This document shows, piece after piece, positions 16,343 through 24,535 of a DNA stretch of 64,000 bases. The stretch lies in contig NZ_JAEKGC010000003.1 of NCBI RefSeq assembly GCF_016405885.1, forward strand, positions 248,001 to 312,000. The letters are read 5' to 3'. Each line of letters opens with the position of its first letter. The first letter of the stretch is position 1. Source of the stretch: Arthrobacter sp. MSA 4-2 (lineage in GTDB: Bacteria > Actinomycetota > Actinomycetes > Actinomycetales > Micrococcaceae). Under the pieces are notes generated by a model. That model saw only the letters and a program-made list of their open reading frames with translations. It was not told the DNA's origin and did no database searches. Both the position numbers and the translations under genes were made by a program.

Positions 16343-16798
16343 ATGACTGCCCCCGACGACGATCTGCTGCTTGAGCGCCAGCTCTGCTTTGCGCTGTCCA
16401 TCGCCTCCCGGACGGTGGTCAACGCCTACCGTCCGGTCCTTGAGAGACTGAAGCTCACCCACCCCCAGTACCTGGTGATGCTCATCCTTTGGGAACAGGA
16501 CGACCGGTCGCTCCGGGAGATCAGCGGGATCCTCATGATGGAACCGGCCACCATCTCGCCGATGCTCAAACGGCTCGAGTCCCTCGGCTACATCACCCGG
16601 AACCGGGTGCCCGGGAACGAACGGACGCTGGCGGTGCGCCTGACGGAGACGGGCACCGCCCTGAGGGCGGAGGCCGTCGGGGTGCCCGGGACCATGCTGG
16701 AGCGGCTCGGGCTGACCCGGGAGCAGGTGGAAACGCTCAACAATTCAATGCGCGGAATCATTGCGGCAGCCACCCGGGCCGGCTCCCCCGCCGGCTAG
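16343..16798 (+). CDS. MarR family regulator, OhrR-like
   Basis: 151 aa; GGAG precedes ATG 16343. The N-terminus LLLERQLCFALSIASRTVVNAYRPVL matches the OhrR subgroup, in which a conserved N-terminal cysteine (here Cys15) is oxidised by organic hydroperoxides to release DNA. Winged helix: LTHPQYLVMLILWEQDDRSLREISGILMMEPATISPMLKRLESLGYITRNRVPGNERTLAVRLT. No ohr gene is adjacent; the divergent flavin oxidoreductase is the nearest possible target. Confidence 0.88.
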   Translation: MTAPDDDLLLERQLCFALSIASRTVVNAYRPVLERLKLTHPQYLVMLILWEQDDRSLREISGILMMEPATISPMLKRLESLGYITRNRVPGNERTLAVRLTETGTALRAEAVGVPGTMLERLGLTREQVETLNNSMRGIIAAATRAGSPAG

Positions 16799-16833
16799 GA
16801 GCCGACACCGGGCGGGGCCCTTCCCTGCGGGCG

Positions 16834-17802
16834 TCAGCGCGACACCGGCTCTGTCGCCTCAAGCAGCCCGAGTTCGCTGCGCCGCGGCATGCCCTCCCAG
16901 TCTCCGGGCACCAGGCACGCGAAGGCTCCGGTGCGCACCGCCGTCAGCAGGCACTCCTGGGGCGCGAGCCCCCTCAGCCGTTCGGCGAGATACCCGGCGA
17001 CGAAGGCATCACCGGCGCCCACGGTGTCCACCGGCTGGACGGGAACGGCGGCCTGCTCGAAGTACACCCCGTCCACCAGGGCCACGCACCCCTGGGCGCC
17101 GCGCTTGACCACGACCTGCGAGGGCCCAAGCTCCGCGAGCGCGCCGGCGAGTTCCCTCAGATCCTCGGCCGGGCCCACCAGCAGGGCGGCTTCGTCGTCG
17201 CCGGCGAACAGGATGTCGGCCCGGCCCGCAAAACCCCGGAGCACGGGCGAGGCGGCCTCGGGGCTCCACAGCGCCCCGCGGTAGTTGACGTCGAAGGAGA
17301 CCGGGACGCCCGCTGCACGCGCGGTCTGCACGGCGAGGTCGACGGCGTCGGCGGCCGACTCCGACAGCGCGGGGGTGATGCCCGTGACGTGCAGGAGCCC
17401 GGCGGCGGCGATCTCCTCCACCGGCACATCGGCGGGGCCGAGGCGGGAGCCGGCGCTGCCTGCCCGGTAGTACCAGACCTTCTGGTTGTGCTGCGTGCGC
17501 CGTTCCTTGATCATCAGCCCGGTGGGCGCGGCCGGGTCGCGGATCGCGCGCACCTCGAGGCCTTCGGCGCGCAGCTCGCGGACCACGAGGTCGCCTAGGC
17601 TGTCCGCACCCACCCGGCCGAACCACGACACCGGGGTGCCGAGCCGGGCCAGGGCGATGGCGACATTGGATTCGGCGCCGCCGATGCCCAGGCCGAGTTC
17701 GGAGGCGTGGGCCAGCGGTCCCGGCGTCTGTGCCCTCATCAGAGCCATGGTTTCGCCGAAGGTGACGACCCCGGCGGGGCTCCCGCCGGACACCGGAGTC
17801 AT
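16834..17802 (-). CDS. kdgK: PfkB family kinase, likely 2-keto-3-deoxygluconate kinase
   Basis: 322 aa. Ribokinase/PfkB signature 1 region GLGIGGAESNVAIALARLG and signature 2 DTVGAGDAFVAGYLAE with the catalytic Asp. The opening FGETMALM is typical for KDG kinases, which phosphorylate 2-keto-3-deoxygluconate with ATP. The ATG overlaps the stop of the KDPG aldolase gene (ATGA, 17799-17802), so the two consecutive steps are translationally coupled. It is the last gene of the sugar-acid operon. Confidence 0.88.
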   Translation of the reverse strand: MTPVSGGSPAGVVTFGETMALMRAQTPGPLAHASELGLGIGGAESNVAIALARLGTPVSWFGRVGADSLGDLVVRELRAEGLEVRAIRDPAAPTGLMIKERRTQHNQKVWYYRAGSAGSRLGPADVPVEEIAAAGLLHVTGITPALSESAADAVDLAVQTARAAGVPVSFDVNYRGALWSPEAASPVLRGFAGRADILFAGDDEAALLVGPAEDLRELAGALAELGPSQVVVKRGAQGCVALVDGVYFEQAAVPVQPVDTVGAGDAFVAGYLAERLRGLAPQECLLTAVRTGAFACLVPGDWEGMPRRSELGLLEATEPVSR

Positions 17803-18485
17803 TCCTCTGCTCCCCGCGGTGCGGGCGCCGGACGTGACCGGGCCACCAGTTCGACGACCTCGCGGGCCCGCTGGACCAGGCCCGCCGGGCTTCCACCGGC
17901 GAAGGCGTCCCGCAGGAGCGGCCCGCCGAGGCTGACGGCGAGCGCACCGGCCTCGATCCAGCCGGGCACGTCGGCGATGCCGATGCCGCCGCTGGGAATG
18001 ACGGCAATGTCGGGGAAGGGCCCGCGCAGCTGGCCGATATACCCGGGACCTACGGTGGAGGCGGGGAACAGCTTGACCGCCGTCGCGCCCGCGTTCCAGC
18101 CCGCCAGCAGTTCAGTAGGGGTCAGGCCGCCGGGGTAGACCGGGATGCCCCGCTCGACGCACAGGCCCACGGTCGGAAGGTCCATCACCGGGGTGACGAT
18201 GTAGGCGGCTCCAGCGTCGATGGCCCGGCGCGCCTGCTGGACCCTGGTGACCGTGCCCACGCCGATCTCGGCTTCGGTCCCGAACCGTTCGAGCAGTCGC
18301 GGCAGCTCCTCAAGTGCGCCGGGGGTGCTGAGGGTCAGCTCGATCGAGGTCACCCCGCCGGCGAGGAGGGCGTCGATCACCGGGGCGTACTGGTCCGCGT
18401 GGCCCGCGCGGAGCACCGCGATCACGGGGTTCCGGAGCAGGGCCTGGCCTGCGGCCGGACGCTGGAGGGGGGCGGGAGAAGTCAT
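17799..18485 (-). CDS. eda: 2-keto-3-deoxy-6-phosphogluconate (KDPG) aldolase
   Basis: 228 aa from ATG 18485, which overlaps the upstream stop as ATGA. Class I aldolase of the KDPG/KHG family: VIAVLRAGHADQYAPVIDALLAGGVTSIELTLSTPGA, EIGVGTVTRVQQARRAIDAGAAYIVTPV, and the Schiff-base lysine in AGATAVKLFPAS, followed by IPSGGIG. It cleaves KDPG to pyruvate and glyceraldehyde 3-phosphate. Its position between the KduD-like and kinase genes fits completion of the pathway. Confidence 0.92.
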   Translation of the reverse strand: MTSPAPLQRPAAGQALLRNPVIAVLRAGHADQYAPVIDALLAGGVTSIELTLSTPGALEELPRLLERFGTEAEIGVGTVTRVQQARRAIDAGAAYIVTPVMDLPTVGLCVERGIPVYPGGLTPTELLAGWNAGATAVKLFPASTVGPGYIGQLRGPFPDIAVIPSGGIGIADVPGWIEAGALAVSLGGPLLRDAFAGGSPAGLVQRAREVVELVARSRPAPAPRGAEE

Positions 18486-19237
18486 CGGCCCAGCCACCCG
18501 CCGTCGATCGGAAGGATGGTGCCGTGGATGTAGTCGGCGGCACGCGAGGAAAGGAACACGACTCCTCCTGTCAGGTCGTCCGGTTTGCCCCAGCGTCCCG
18601 CGGGGATGCGCTCGAGGATCTGCGCCGAGCGGTTCCCGTCGGCCAGGAGCGCCTCATTCATGTCGGTGGCGAAGTAGCCGGGCGCGATGGCGTTGACATT
18701 GACGCCCTGGCCCGCCCATTCGTTGCTCAGCGCCTTGGTCAGCTGTCCGACGGCGCCCTTCGACGCCGCGTACGCCGGCACCCGGAACCCGCCCTGGAAG
18801 GTGAGCATCGAGGCGAGGTTCACGATCTTCCCCTCGCCGCGCGCCAGCATGGGGGCACCGAAGCCCTGGCACAGCTGGAAGACGGCGCGGGTGTTGACCT
18901 GCATGACGGTGTCGAAGTCCGCCAGCGGGAACTCAACGGCGTCGTGCCGGATCTGCGTTCCGGCGTTGTTGACGAGGATGTGCACCTCGGAGGCGGCCAG
19001 GGCGGCGGTGATCGCCCCGGCGATCGACTCCTCGCTGGTGAGGTCGACCGGGACGGTGTCGATCCGGCGGCCCAGCCGCGCAGCGGTCTCCTCGAGTTCG
19101 GTGGAGACCGCGCTGCGCTGCAGGGCGATCACGTCCGCTCCCGCCTCGAGCAGGGCCCGGGCGGTCGCCTGGCCGATGCCGCGGGATGCCCCGGTGATGG
19201 CGGCGGTGCGCCCGGTGAGGTCGAAGGGATTAGACAT
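18482..19237 (-). CDS. kduD: KduD-like SDR (2-dehydro-3-deoxy-D-gluconate 5-dehydrogenase type)
   Basis: 251 aa. SDR motifs TGASRGIG, NNAG, catalytic YAASK. The stretch GKIVNLASMLTFQGGFRVPAYAASKGAVGQLTKALSNEW ... ILERIPAGRWGKPDDLTGGVVFLSSRAADYIHG is characteristic of KduD, which interconverts 2,5-diketo-3-deoxygluconate and KDG during hexuronate breakdown. The start overlaps the preceding gene by 8 bases. No kduI isomerase gene is present here, so the exact substrate may differ from the pectin pathway. Confidence 0.85.
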   Translation of the reverse strand: MSNPFDLTGRTAAITGASRGIGQATARALLEAGADVIALQRSAVSTELEETAARLGRRIDTVPVDLTSEESIAGAITAALAASEVHILVNNAGTQIRHDAVEFPLADFDTVMQVNTRAVFQLCQGFGAPMLARGEGKIVNLASMLTFQGGFRVPAYAASKGAVGQLTKALSNEWAGQGVNVNAIAPGYFATDMNEALLADGNRSAQILERIPAGRWGKPDDLTGGVVFLSSRAADYIHGTILPIDGGWLGR

Positions 19238-20285
19238 CGGCCGCCCCGCTCTCTTCCGCCGCGGACCCGACGAGGACCTTCAGGACCCCGCCGGCCGACA
19301 TGGCCTTGGTGAAGGCTGCCGGCACCTCGCCGAGGCCGAAGACCTCGATGGGCAGCCGACCCAGCTGCAGCACGTCGGCCTCGATCAGCCCGACGGCCCG
19401 TTCCATGTCCTGGCGGGTGTAGACCCGCACACCGAGGAGTTTCTGCTCGGAGAAGGTGATTCGCTGGAGGTCGAGCTTCGCCGGCTCCTTGTACACCCCG
19501 ACGAGCACGATGGTGCCCTGCACGCGGGCCGCCCCCGACAGGGCCGCGGCGACGGAAGGGTGTGCGGCGGAGTCGAAGACGATATCGGCGCCGGCGCCTG
19601 CGGTCCTCGAGCGGACGGTGCCGGCGGGGTCCTCACCCGGTGCGAGGACCTGGAAACCGAACCGCCCGGCCGCCTCCCGGCGGTCCTCGCTCGGCTCGAT
19701 GAGGAACACCTCCCCGGCGCCGGCCTCCCGGGCGACAAGGGCCGTCAGCAGCCCGATCGGACCGGCGCCGAAGACGGCGACGCGCTCGCCCCCCGACAGC
19801 CCGGACCGGGCGACGGCGTGCACCGCGACGGCCAAAGGCTCGGCGAGGGCGGCCTGCCGCGCGGGAACCTTCGGATCGACGGGCAGGAGCGCCCGCGCCG
19901 GAAGGGCGACGTATTCGGCCAGCGAGCCCGGCGCGTCGATGCCGTAGAGGTTGAGGTTGGAGCACACGTGGGAGTTTCCGCTGGTGCAGGGGCCGCAGGT
20001 GCCGCACGTGATCAGCGGCTCCACGACGACCCGGGTTCCCTCGGCCGGGCCGTCCGGTGCGGCGACGGCGACCGTCCCGGTGATTTCGTGGCCCAGGATC
20101 AGCGGCGGCGCGGCCCGCGGGTGGGTGCCGTGGTAGATGGAGAAATCGGTGCCGCACAGCCCCGTGTACTCGACCCGGATCAGCGCCCAGCCGTCGGGCA
20201 CCTCGGGCAGGGGAACCTGCTGCACCGCGACGGTCTCCGGCGCAGTGAGCACGGCGGCCTTCATTGTCGAATCGGAGGGGGTCAT
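19230..20285 (-). CDS. Zinc-dependent alcohol/polyol dehydrogenase (MDR family)
   Basis: 351 aa. Catalytic zinc site GLCGTDFSIYHG and GHEITG; structural zinc cluster CGTCGPCTSGNSHVC; NAD-binding AVFGAGPIGLL followed by EVFLIEPS with acidic/neutral residues suggesting NAD. Closest in style to threonine, sorbitol or sugar-acid dehydrogenases. Its start overlaps the stop of the 2-hydroxyacid dehydrogenase (20282-20285), and its end overlaps the KduD-like start, so it is expressed as part of the sugar-acid operon. Substrate inferred only from context. Confidence 0.88.
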   Translation of the reverse strand: MTPSDSTMKAAVLTAPETVAVQQVPLPEVPDGWALIRVEYTGLCGTDFSIYHGTHPRAAPPLILGHEITGTVAVAAPDGPAEGTRVVVEPLITCGTCGPCTSGNSHVCSNLNLYGIDAPGSLAEYVALPARALLPVDPKVPARQAALAEPLAVAVHAVARSGLSGGERVAVFGAGPIGLLTALVAREAGAGEVFLIEPSEDRREAAGRFGFQVLAPGEDPAGTVRSRTAGAGADIVFDSAAHPSVAAALSGAARVQGTIVLVGVYKEPAKLDLQRITFSEQKLLGVRVYTRQDMERAVGLIEADVLQLGRLPIEVFGLGEVPAAFTKAMSAGGVLKVLVGSAAEESGAADV

Positions 20286-21256
20286 GAGAGCACTTTCGGG
20301 TTGAGGATATTGCGCGGAACGGTTCCGGAGCAGACATCGAGCACGTTCTCGAGGGTCCGGCTCTTCAGTTCACCGTAGGACTCCTCGCTGTACCAGGCGG
20401 CGTGGGGCGTCAGCACCGCGTTCCCGAGGCCCAGGAGGGGGTGGCCCTCCGGCAGCGGTTCCTGCTCGAAGACATCGAGACCGGCCCCGGCGAGCTGCCC
20501 CGACTCCAGGGCGGCAACCACCGCCGCGGTGTCCACGACCCCGCCGCGGCAGGTGTTCACCAGCACCGCGCCGGGTTTCATGGCCGCGAGGGTTCCGGCG
20601 TCGATGAGGTGGTGCGTGTCGGCGTTCAGCGGCACGTGGAGGGAGAGGACGTCGGCGCGGGCGAGGAGTTCCTCGAATCCGACGACTTCAACGCCGTCGG
20701 GAGTGACCGAACCGGGGGTAAGGCGGGGTTCGTAGCCGATCACCGTATACCCGATGCCGCGGGCCTTGCGGGCCGTGGCCGAGCCGATGAGCCCGAGCCC
20801 GACGATGCCGAAGACCCGGGTGGCGGTCCGGTGCAGCGGCCGCACCGGGGCCAGGCTGTGTTCACCGGCGCGCATCCGCCGGTCGAGCTGGGTCACTCCG
20901 CGGGCCAGGGTCAGGGCCAGCGCGATCGCGTGGTCGCTGACGTCTTCGGTCCCGTAGTCGGGCACGTTGCACACCGCGACGCCGCGGGCGGTGGCGGCGT
21001 CGACGTCGACCGTGTCGACGCCCACCCCGTACCGCCCGATGGCTCGAAGCCCCGGGAGGGCGTCGAGCACCCGGGCCGTGATGGGCGCGTACTGCACCAG
21101 GATCCCGTCGGCTCCCGCGGCGGCGGCGATGACGTCGTCCTCGGTGCGGCAGGTGGCCAGGGTGAGGCCGGCGCCGCGGCTGCGCGCCAGTTCCACCTCA
21201 ATGGCGATGGAGTCGTGGTCGCAGTCGGTGATGACGATTTTCAGCTGATCGGACAT
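20282..21256 (-). CDS. D-isomer-specific 2-hydroxyacid dehydrogenase (C-terminal-binding-protein type)
   Basis: 324 aa behind a GGAGGG site. NAD-binding GIVGLGLIGSATARKARGIGYTVIGYEP, catalytic Arg in VNTCRGGVVDT, Glu in LDVFEQEPLP and His in LTPHAAWYSEES. The opening KIVITDCDHDSIAIE and NVPDYGTEDVSDHAIALALTLARG match bacterial CtBP-like dehydrogenases. It probably reduces or oxidises a 2-keto/2-hydroxy sugar acid in this operon. The gap to the upstream dehydratase gene is 60 bases. Confidence 0.9.
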   Translation of the reverse strand: MSDQLKIVITDCDHDSIAIEVELARSRGAGLTLATCRTEDDVIAAAAGADGILVQYAPITARVLDALPGLRAIGRYGVGVDTVDVDAATARGVAVCNVPDYGTEDVSDHAIALALTLARGVTQLDRRMRAGEHSLAPVRPLHRTATRVFGIVGLGLIGSATARKARGIGYTVIGYEPRLTPGSVTPDGVEVVGFEELLARADVLSLHVPLNADTHHLIDAGTLAAMKPGAVLVNTCRGGVVDTAAVVAALESGQLAGAGLDVFEQEPLPEGHPLLGLGNAVLTPHAAWYSEESYGELKSRTLENVLDVCSGTVPRNILNPKVLS

Positions 21257-21316
21257 CTCATCCCTCCAGGAACTGTGCTGCCGGCGTTTCTCCGCCGGGC
21301 CGGACCTCCGCGACCG

Positions 21317-22405
21317 TCATGCACGCACCCCTTCGAGGGCCGCGAAGTCCAGCTCGACGCCGTGGCCGGGACGTTCGGGGGCCAGGGCGAAGCCGTCCTC
21401 GATGCGCAGCGGCGCCGCGAGGTAGGCGTCGAGCCCGAACCCGTGGGCCTCCATGTAGGTCCGGTTGGGCGCCGCGGCCAACGCGTGGACGGTGAGGTCG
21501 TGCACCCCGTGCGAGGTGACGGGGAGGTTGTGTGCCTCGGCCAGGGCGCTGACCTTCCGGAAGGTGGTGTAGCCGCCGCAGTTGCTGACGTCCGGTTCGG
21601 GGAAGGTGATCGCACCGGCGGTGATGGCCTGCTGGAACTCGTAGAGGGTGTGGAGGTTCTCGCCCCCGGCGATCGGCTGGCGGCCCTCGCGGACGATGCG
21701 GGCGTACCCGGCGAAATCGTCGGGAATTGTGGGTTCCTCGATCCAGACCAGGTTGAAGTCGGCGAGCGCATGGGCGGCGCGGATGGACTCATCGACGCTC
21801 CACTTCATGTTCGCATCGACCATCAGGGGGAAGTCCTCTCCGAGGTGCTCGCGCATCCGGGCCACCCGGGCGACGTCCTCGCGCAGCTGCGGGCGTCCGA
21901 CCTTCATCTTGATCGCGCGGAAGCCGTGCTCCTGGTAGCTGTCGGCCTGGGCGAGCAGGTCCTCGATCGGCAGCTGAAGGTCTATCCCGCCGGCATAGAC
22001 GGGCACCTTGGGGTCGAAGCCGCCGAAGAGGCGCCACAGGGGCTGCTGGGCTTTCTTGCCCTTGAGGTCCCACAGGGCGATGTCGATTGCGGAGATCGCC
22101 GAGGTCACGTGTCCCCCGCGGCCCGCGTAGTGGAGGGCCCACCACATCTGCTGCCACAGCGATTCGATGCGGTCGGCGTCCTGGCCGTGCAGCAGGGGCG
22201 CGAGGTAACGATCGATCATCACGGCCACGGCCGCACCGCCGTGGTTGACGGTGTAGGTGTAGCCCAGGCCGACGGCCCCGTCGCTGTCGGTCACCCGCAC
22301 GGTGATGAGTTCAAAATCCAGCATCACTCCGTGCATGCTGTCGGTCAGCGTCTGCTGCAGGGGGATCCGGTAAAGGTCCGTCTGCATTGTTTCGACTTTG
22401 GCCAT
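21317..22405 (-). CDS. Enolase-superfamily sugar-acid dehydratase (mandelate racemase subgroup)
   Basis: 362 aa from ATG 22405, 5 bases after AAAGGAG. The active-site set of the mandelate racemase subgroup is visible in order: KxK in RAIKMKVG, metal ligands in LMVDANMKW, WIEEPTIPDD and AGGENLHT, then the Asp/His dyad in EPDVSNCGG and SHGVHD. Such enzymes dehydrate aldonates or aldarates to 2-keto-3-deoxy sugar acids. As first gene of the operon ending in KDG kinase and KDPG aldolase, it most likely supplies KDG or an epimer. The exact sugar acid cannot be read from sequence. Confidence 0.9.
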   Translation of the reverse strand: MAKVETMQTDLYRIPLQQTLTDSMHGVMLDFELITVRVTDSDGAVGLGYTYTVNHGGAAVAVMIDRYLAPLLHGQDADRIESLWQQMWWALHYAGRGGHVTSAISAIDIALWDLKGKKAQQPLWRLFGGFDPKVPVYAGGIDLQLPIEDLLAQADSYQEHGFRAIKMKVGRPQLREDVARVARMREHLGEDFPLMVDANMKWSVDESIRAAHALADFNLVWIEEPTIPDDFAGYARIVREGRQPIAGGENLHTLYEFQQAITAGAITFPEPDVSNCGGYTTFRKVSALAEAHNLPVTSHGVHDLTVHALAAAPNRTYMEAHGFGLDAYLAAPLRIEDGFALAPERPGHGVELDFAALEGVRA

Positions 22406-22469
22406 GGTCACTCCTTTGGACGTGGGTACCGAGGAGCCGGCTCTACCCCGGAGGGCCGTCCGACGCCTA

Positions 22470-22483
22470 GAAAACCGGTTTTC
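22470..22483. promoter_or_regulatory. LacI-type operator
   Basis: GAAAACCGGTTTTC is a perfect 14-bp palindrome with the central CG typical of LacI-family sites. It lies between the divergent dehydratase operon (start 22405) and the LacI regulator (start 22583), so one site could control both. Confidence 0.78.
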
Positions 22484-22582
22484 CCCGGCGGCGTCCACCC
22501 TACGGCGATTCCCGGGTGAGGTCAACATCACATGTGCCGCTGTGGCAGAATCAGACTGCCGCATGCTTCGAAGGGAGGTTCA

Positions 22583-23653
22583 GTGCGCGACGCCGACGCT
22601 CCGCTCCACCCGAAACAGCGGTCCCGCCTCATTGACGTGGCCAACCATGCCGGTGTCACAAAATCGGTCGTTTCCCGGGTCCTGAACAACGACCGCACCC
22701 TCTCCATCCGGGAGGAGACCCGCACGCGCATCCTCGACGCGGTGCGGGACCTCGGCTACCAGCCGCACACCGGCGCCCGTGCCCTGGCCGGCGCCAGTAC
22801 CCGCGCCCTTGCCCTGCTCATCCCGGACCTCACCAACCCGGTCTACTCCCGCATCACCCGCGGCGCCGTCCAGCAGGCGCGGGTCCGCGGCTTCGCCATG
22901 CTGCTGGCGGAGGACTCGGCCGATTTCGGCGTAGACCGGCAGTTCGCCGACCTGGTGGCGAGCCACCGCGTGGACGGGCTCCTGATCGCTTCGGCGCGCC
23001 CCGACCACCCGCTGCTGGGCATGCTGCCCGACTCCCGGATTCCGCACGTGTTCGTGAACCGCGTCGTCGCGGGCTCCGGGCGGAACATTTCGCTGCAGAT
23101 CGAGGCGGCCAGCCAGGCCGCCCTGGATCACCTGCTCGCGCTGGGGCACCGGCGGATCGGCCACGTCTCGGGCCCGGAGCAGCTCGCGCCGACCGTCAGC
23201 AGACGGGCCGGGCTGCTCGGCGCCGCGGTGGCGGCAGGCATCCCGGAACCCTCGATTGAGTCTGGCGAGTTCAACGAGCAGGGCGGCTATGCCGCGGCCA
23301 CCCGGCTGCTGGCGGACCACCCCGACCTGACCGCGATCTATGCGAGCACCCTGAACCAGGCGATCGGCGTCCTCTCGGCCGTCCATGCCGCCGGGCTGCG
23401 CATTCCCGAGGACATCTCCGTCATCTCCTATGACGACCTCCCCCTCGCCGGGTTCCTCCACCCTCCCCTGACGGCCATCGCCATGCCGCTGATGGAGCTG
23501 GGGCAGGCCGCCGTCGACGCGCTCTGCGCCCAGCTCGAAGGGGCACCCCCCGAGGATGTGCTGGTGCCGGGCGCCCCCGAGGTGGTGGTGCGCGGGTCCA
23601 CCGGGCCGCCGCGTTCGGGACCGCCCGCCGGCGCCGCAAAAGTGCCGTCTTAA
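22583..23653 (+). CDS. LacI family transcriptional regulator
   Basis: 356 aa from GTG 22583, preceded by AGGGAGG; an upstream in-frame ATG at 22532 lacks a ribosome site. The helix-turn-helix SRLIDVANHAGVTKSVVSRVLNNDRTLSIREETRTRI is followed by a periplasmic-binding-type effector domain (LALLIPDLTNPVYSRITRGAVQQARVRGF ... VISYDDLPLAGFLHPPLTAI). It is divergent from the sugar-acid operon with a perfect palindrome between them, so it is very probably that operon's repressor, with a sugar acid or KDG as inducer. Confidence 0.93.
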   Translation: MRDADAPLHPKQRSRLIDVANHAGVTKSVVSRVLNNDRTLSIREETRTRILDAVRDLGYQPHTGARALAGASTRALALLIPDLTNPVYSRITRGAVQQARVRGFAMLLAEDSADFGVDRQFADLVASHRVDGLLIASARPDHPLLGMLPDSRIPHVFVNRVVAGSGRNISLQIEAASQAALDHLLALGHRRIGHVSGPEQLAPTVSRRAGLLGAAVAAGIPEPSIESGEFNEQGGYAAATRLLADHPDLTAIYASTLNQAIGVLSAVHAAGLRIPEDISVISYDDLPLAGFLHPPLTAIAMPLMELGQAAVDALCAQLEGAPPEDVLVPGAPEVVVRGSTGPPRSGPPAGAAKVPS

Positions 23654-23734
23654 AGCGGATCCCTCCTTCGGCTGCGGCTGTTCGGCGGCCCCCAGGCGCT
23701 AGTCTTAGCGCACCGGACCGAAGGGACCCGAACC

Positions 23735-24307
23735 ATGACGAAAACGATCTACAGAGCCGCCTCCTCCCTCAACGGATTCCTCGCCGACGGGGAGGGTTCG
23801 ATGGACTGGCTCTTCGCCGTGGATCAGCCCGAGCCCTACCACCAGGGGCACTTCCTGGACGGCATCACGGTGCTGGTCCAGGGGTCGAAGACCTATGAGT
23901 GGATGCTCGAGGCCGAGGGCGTCCTCGAGCGCCCCGGACGGTGGCGGGAGTTCTACGGGAACCGCCCCGCATTCGTCTTCACCAACCGGGACCTTCCCCG
24001 GCCGGACGGCGCCGATGTGCGGTTCGTCTGCGGCGAACCCGGCGCCGTCTACCCGCAGCTCCTCGAGGCCGCGGGGGACAAGGACATCTGGCTGATGGGC
24101 GGCGGCGACCTCGCCGGCCAGTTCTTCGACGCCAACCTGCTCGACGAGGTGCAGGTCGCGATCGCCCCGGTCACCCTCGACGCCGGGGCGCCGCTGCTGC
24201 CACGCTTCATCCAGTCGGACCGGCTCAGCCTGCGCAGCGCGGAGCAGCTCGCCCAGTTCGCCCACCTGACCTACGAAGTCACCCGCTGGCAGCCCAATCC
24301 CGCCTAG
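23735..24307 (+). CDS. Dihydrofolate reductase / RibD C-terminal family protein
   Basis: 190 aa. Fold features: MTKTIYRAASSLNGFLADGEGSMDWLF at the N-terminus, VLVQGSKTYEWML, RPAFVFTNRDLP and KDIWLMGGGDLAGQFFDANLLDEVQVAIAPVTLDAGAPLL. These match the RibD C-terminal/DHFR-like reductases that bind NADPH; the true DHFR catalytic Asp arrangement is not clear, so the substrate is unknown. A GAAGGGA stretch precedes ATG 23735. It stands alone between the LacI gene and the riboswitch-controlled hydrolase. Confidence 0.88.
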   Translation: MTKTIYRAASSLNGFLADGEGSMDWLFAVDQPEPYHQGHFLDGITVLVQGSKTYEWMLEAEGVLERPGRWREFYGNRPAFVFTNRDLPRPDGADVRFVCGEPGAVYPQLLEAAGDKDIWLMGGGDLAGQFFDANLLDEVQVAIAPVTLDAGAPLLPRFIQSDRLSLRSAEQLAQFAHLTYEVTRWQPNPA

Positions 24308-24446
24308 GCACCCACCCAGGGCCGGAGGCCGCGCTTTTCCTGCGCCTTTCCTGCGGATAATCCTCTGGTGCCGCACCCTGGGCAGATCGAGAATGGAGGG
24401 GAGGGCGGCAGCGAACCTGCCCTCCAGCGGCGGCTGCGGCCCCGCT

Positions 24447-24520
24447 TTCGACAAGGGCAAAACCGGTGCGAGCCGGTGACGCAAAGCCACGGGGCCTTCA
24501 CGGTCAGCCGGGCTTCCGAA
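24447..24520 (+). ncRNA. Cyclic-di-GMP-I riboswitch (GEMM class)
   Basis: The core at 24451-24516 carries the GEMM hallmarks in order: AGGGCAAAACC, a P2 hairpin ACCGG/CCGGT capped by U-GCGA-G (a GNRA tetraloop), GACGCAAAGCCACGGGGCC and a closing GGTCAGCCGGGCTTCC. A short P1 forms from TTCG (24447-24450) and CGAA (24517-24520). An upstream hairpin (about 24397-24425) precedes it. The element ends 15 bases before the start of a secreted glycoside hydrolase, with AAAGG between, so control of translation or RNA stability is plausible; no terminator stem is evident. Confidence 0.85.
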
Positions 24521-24535
24521 CAGCAAAGGTCTCCC

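Noticed and set aside
24368..24535. N-terminal extension of the GH26 protein by 56 codons
   Set aside because: The extension translates the riboswitch leader; the signal peptide begins properly after ATG 24536.
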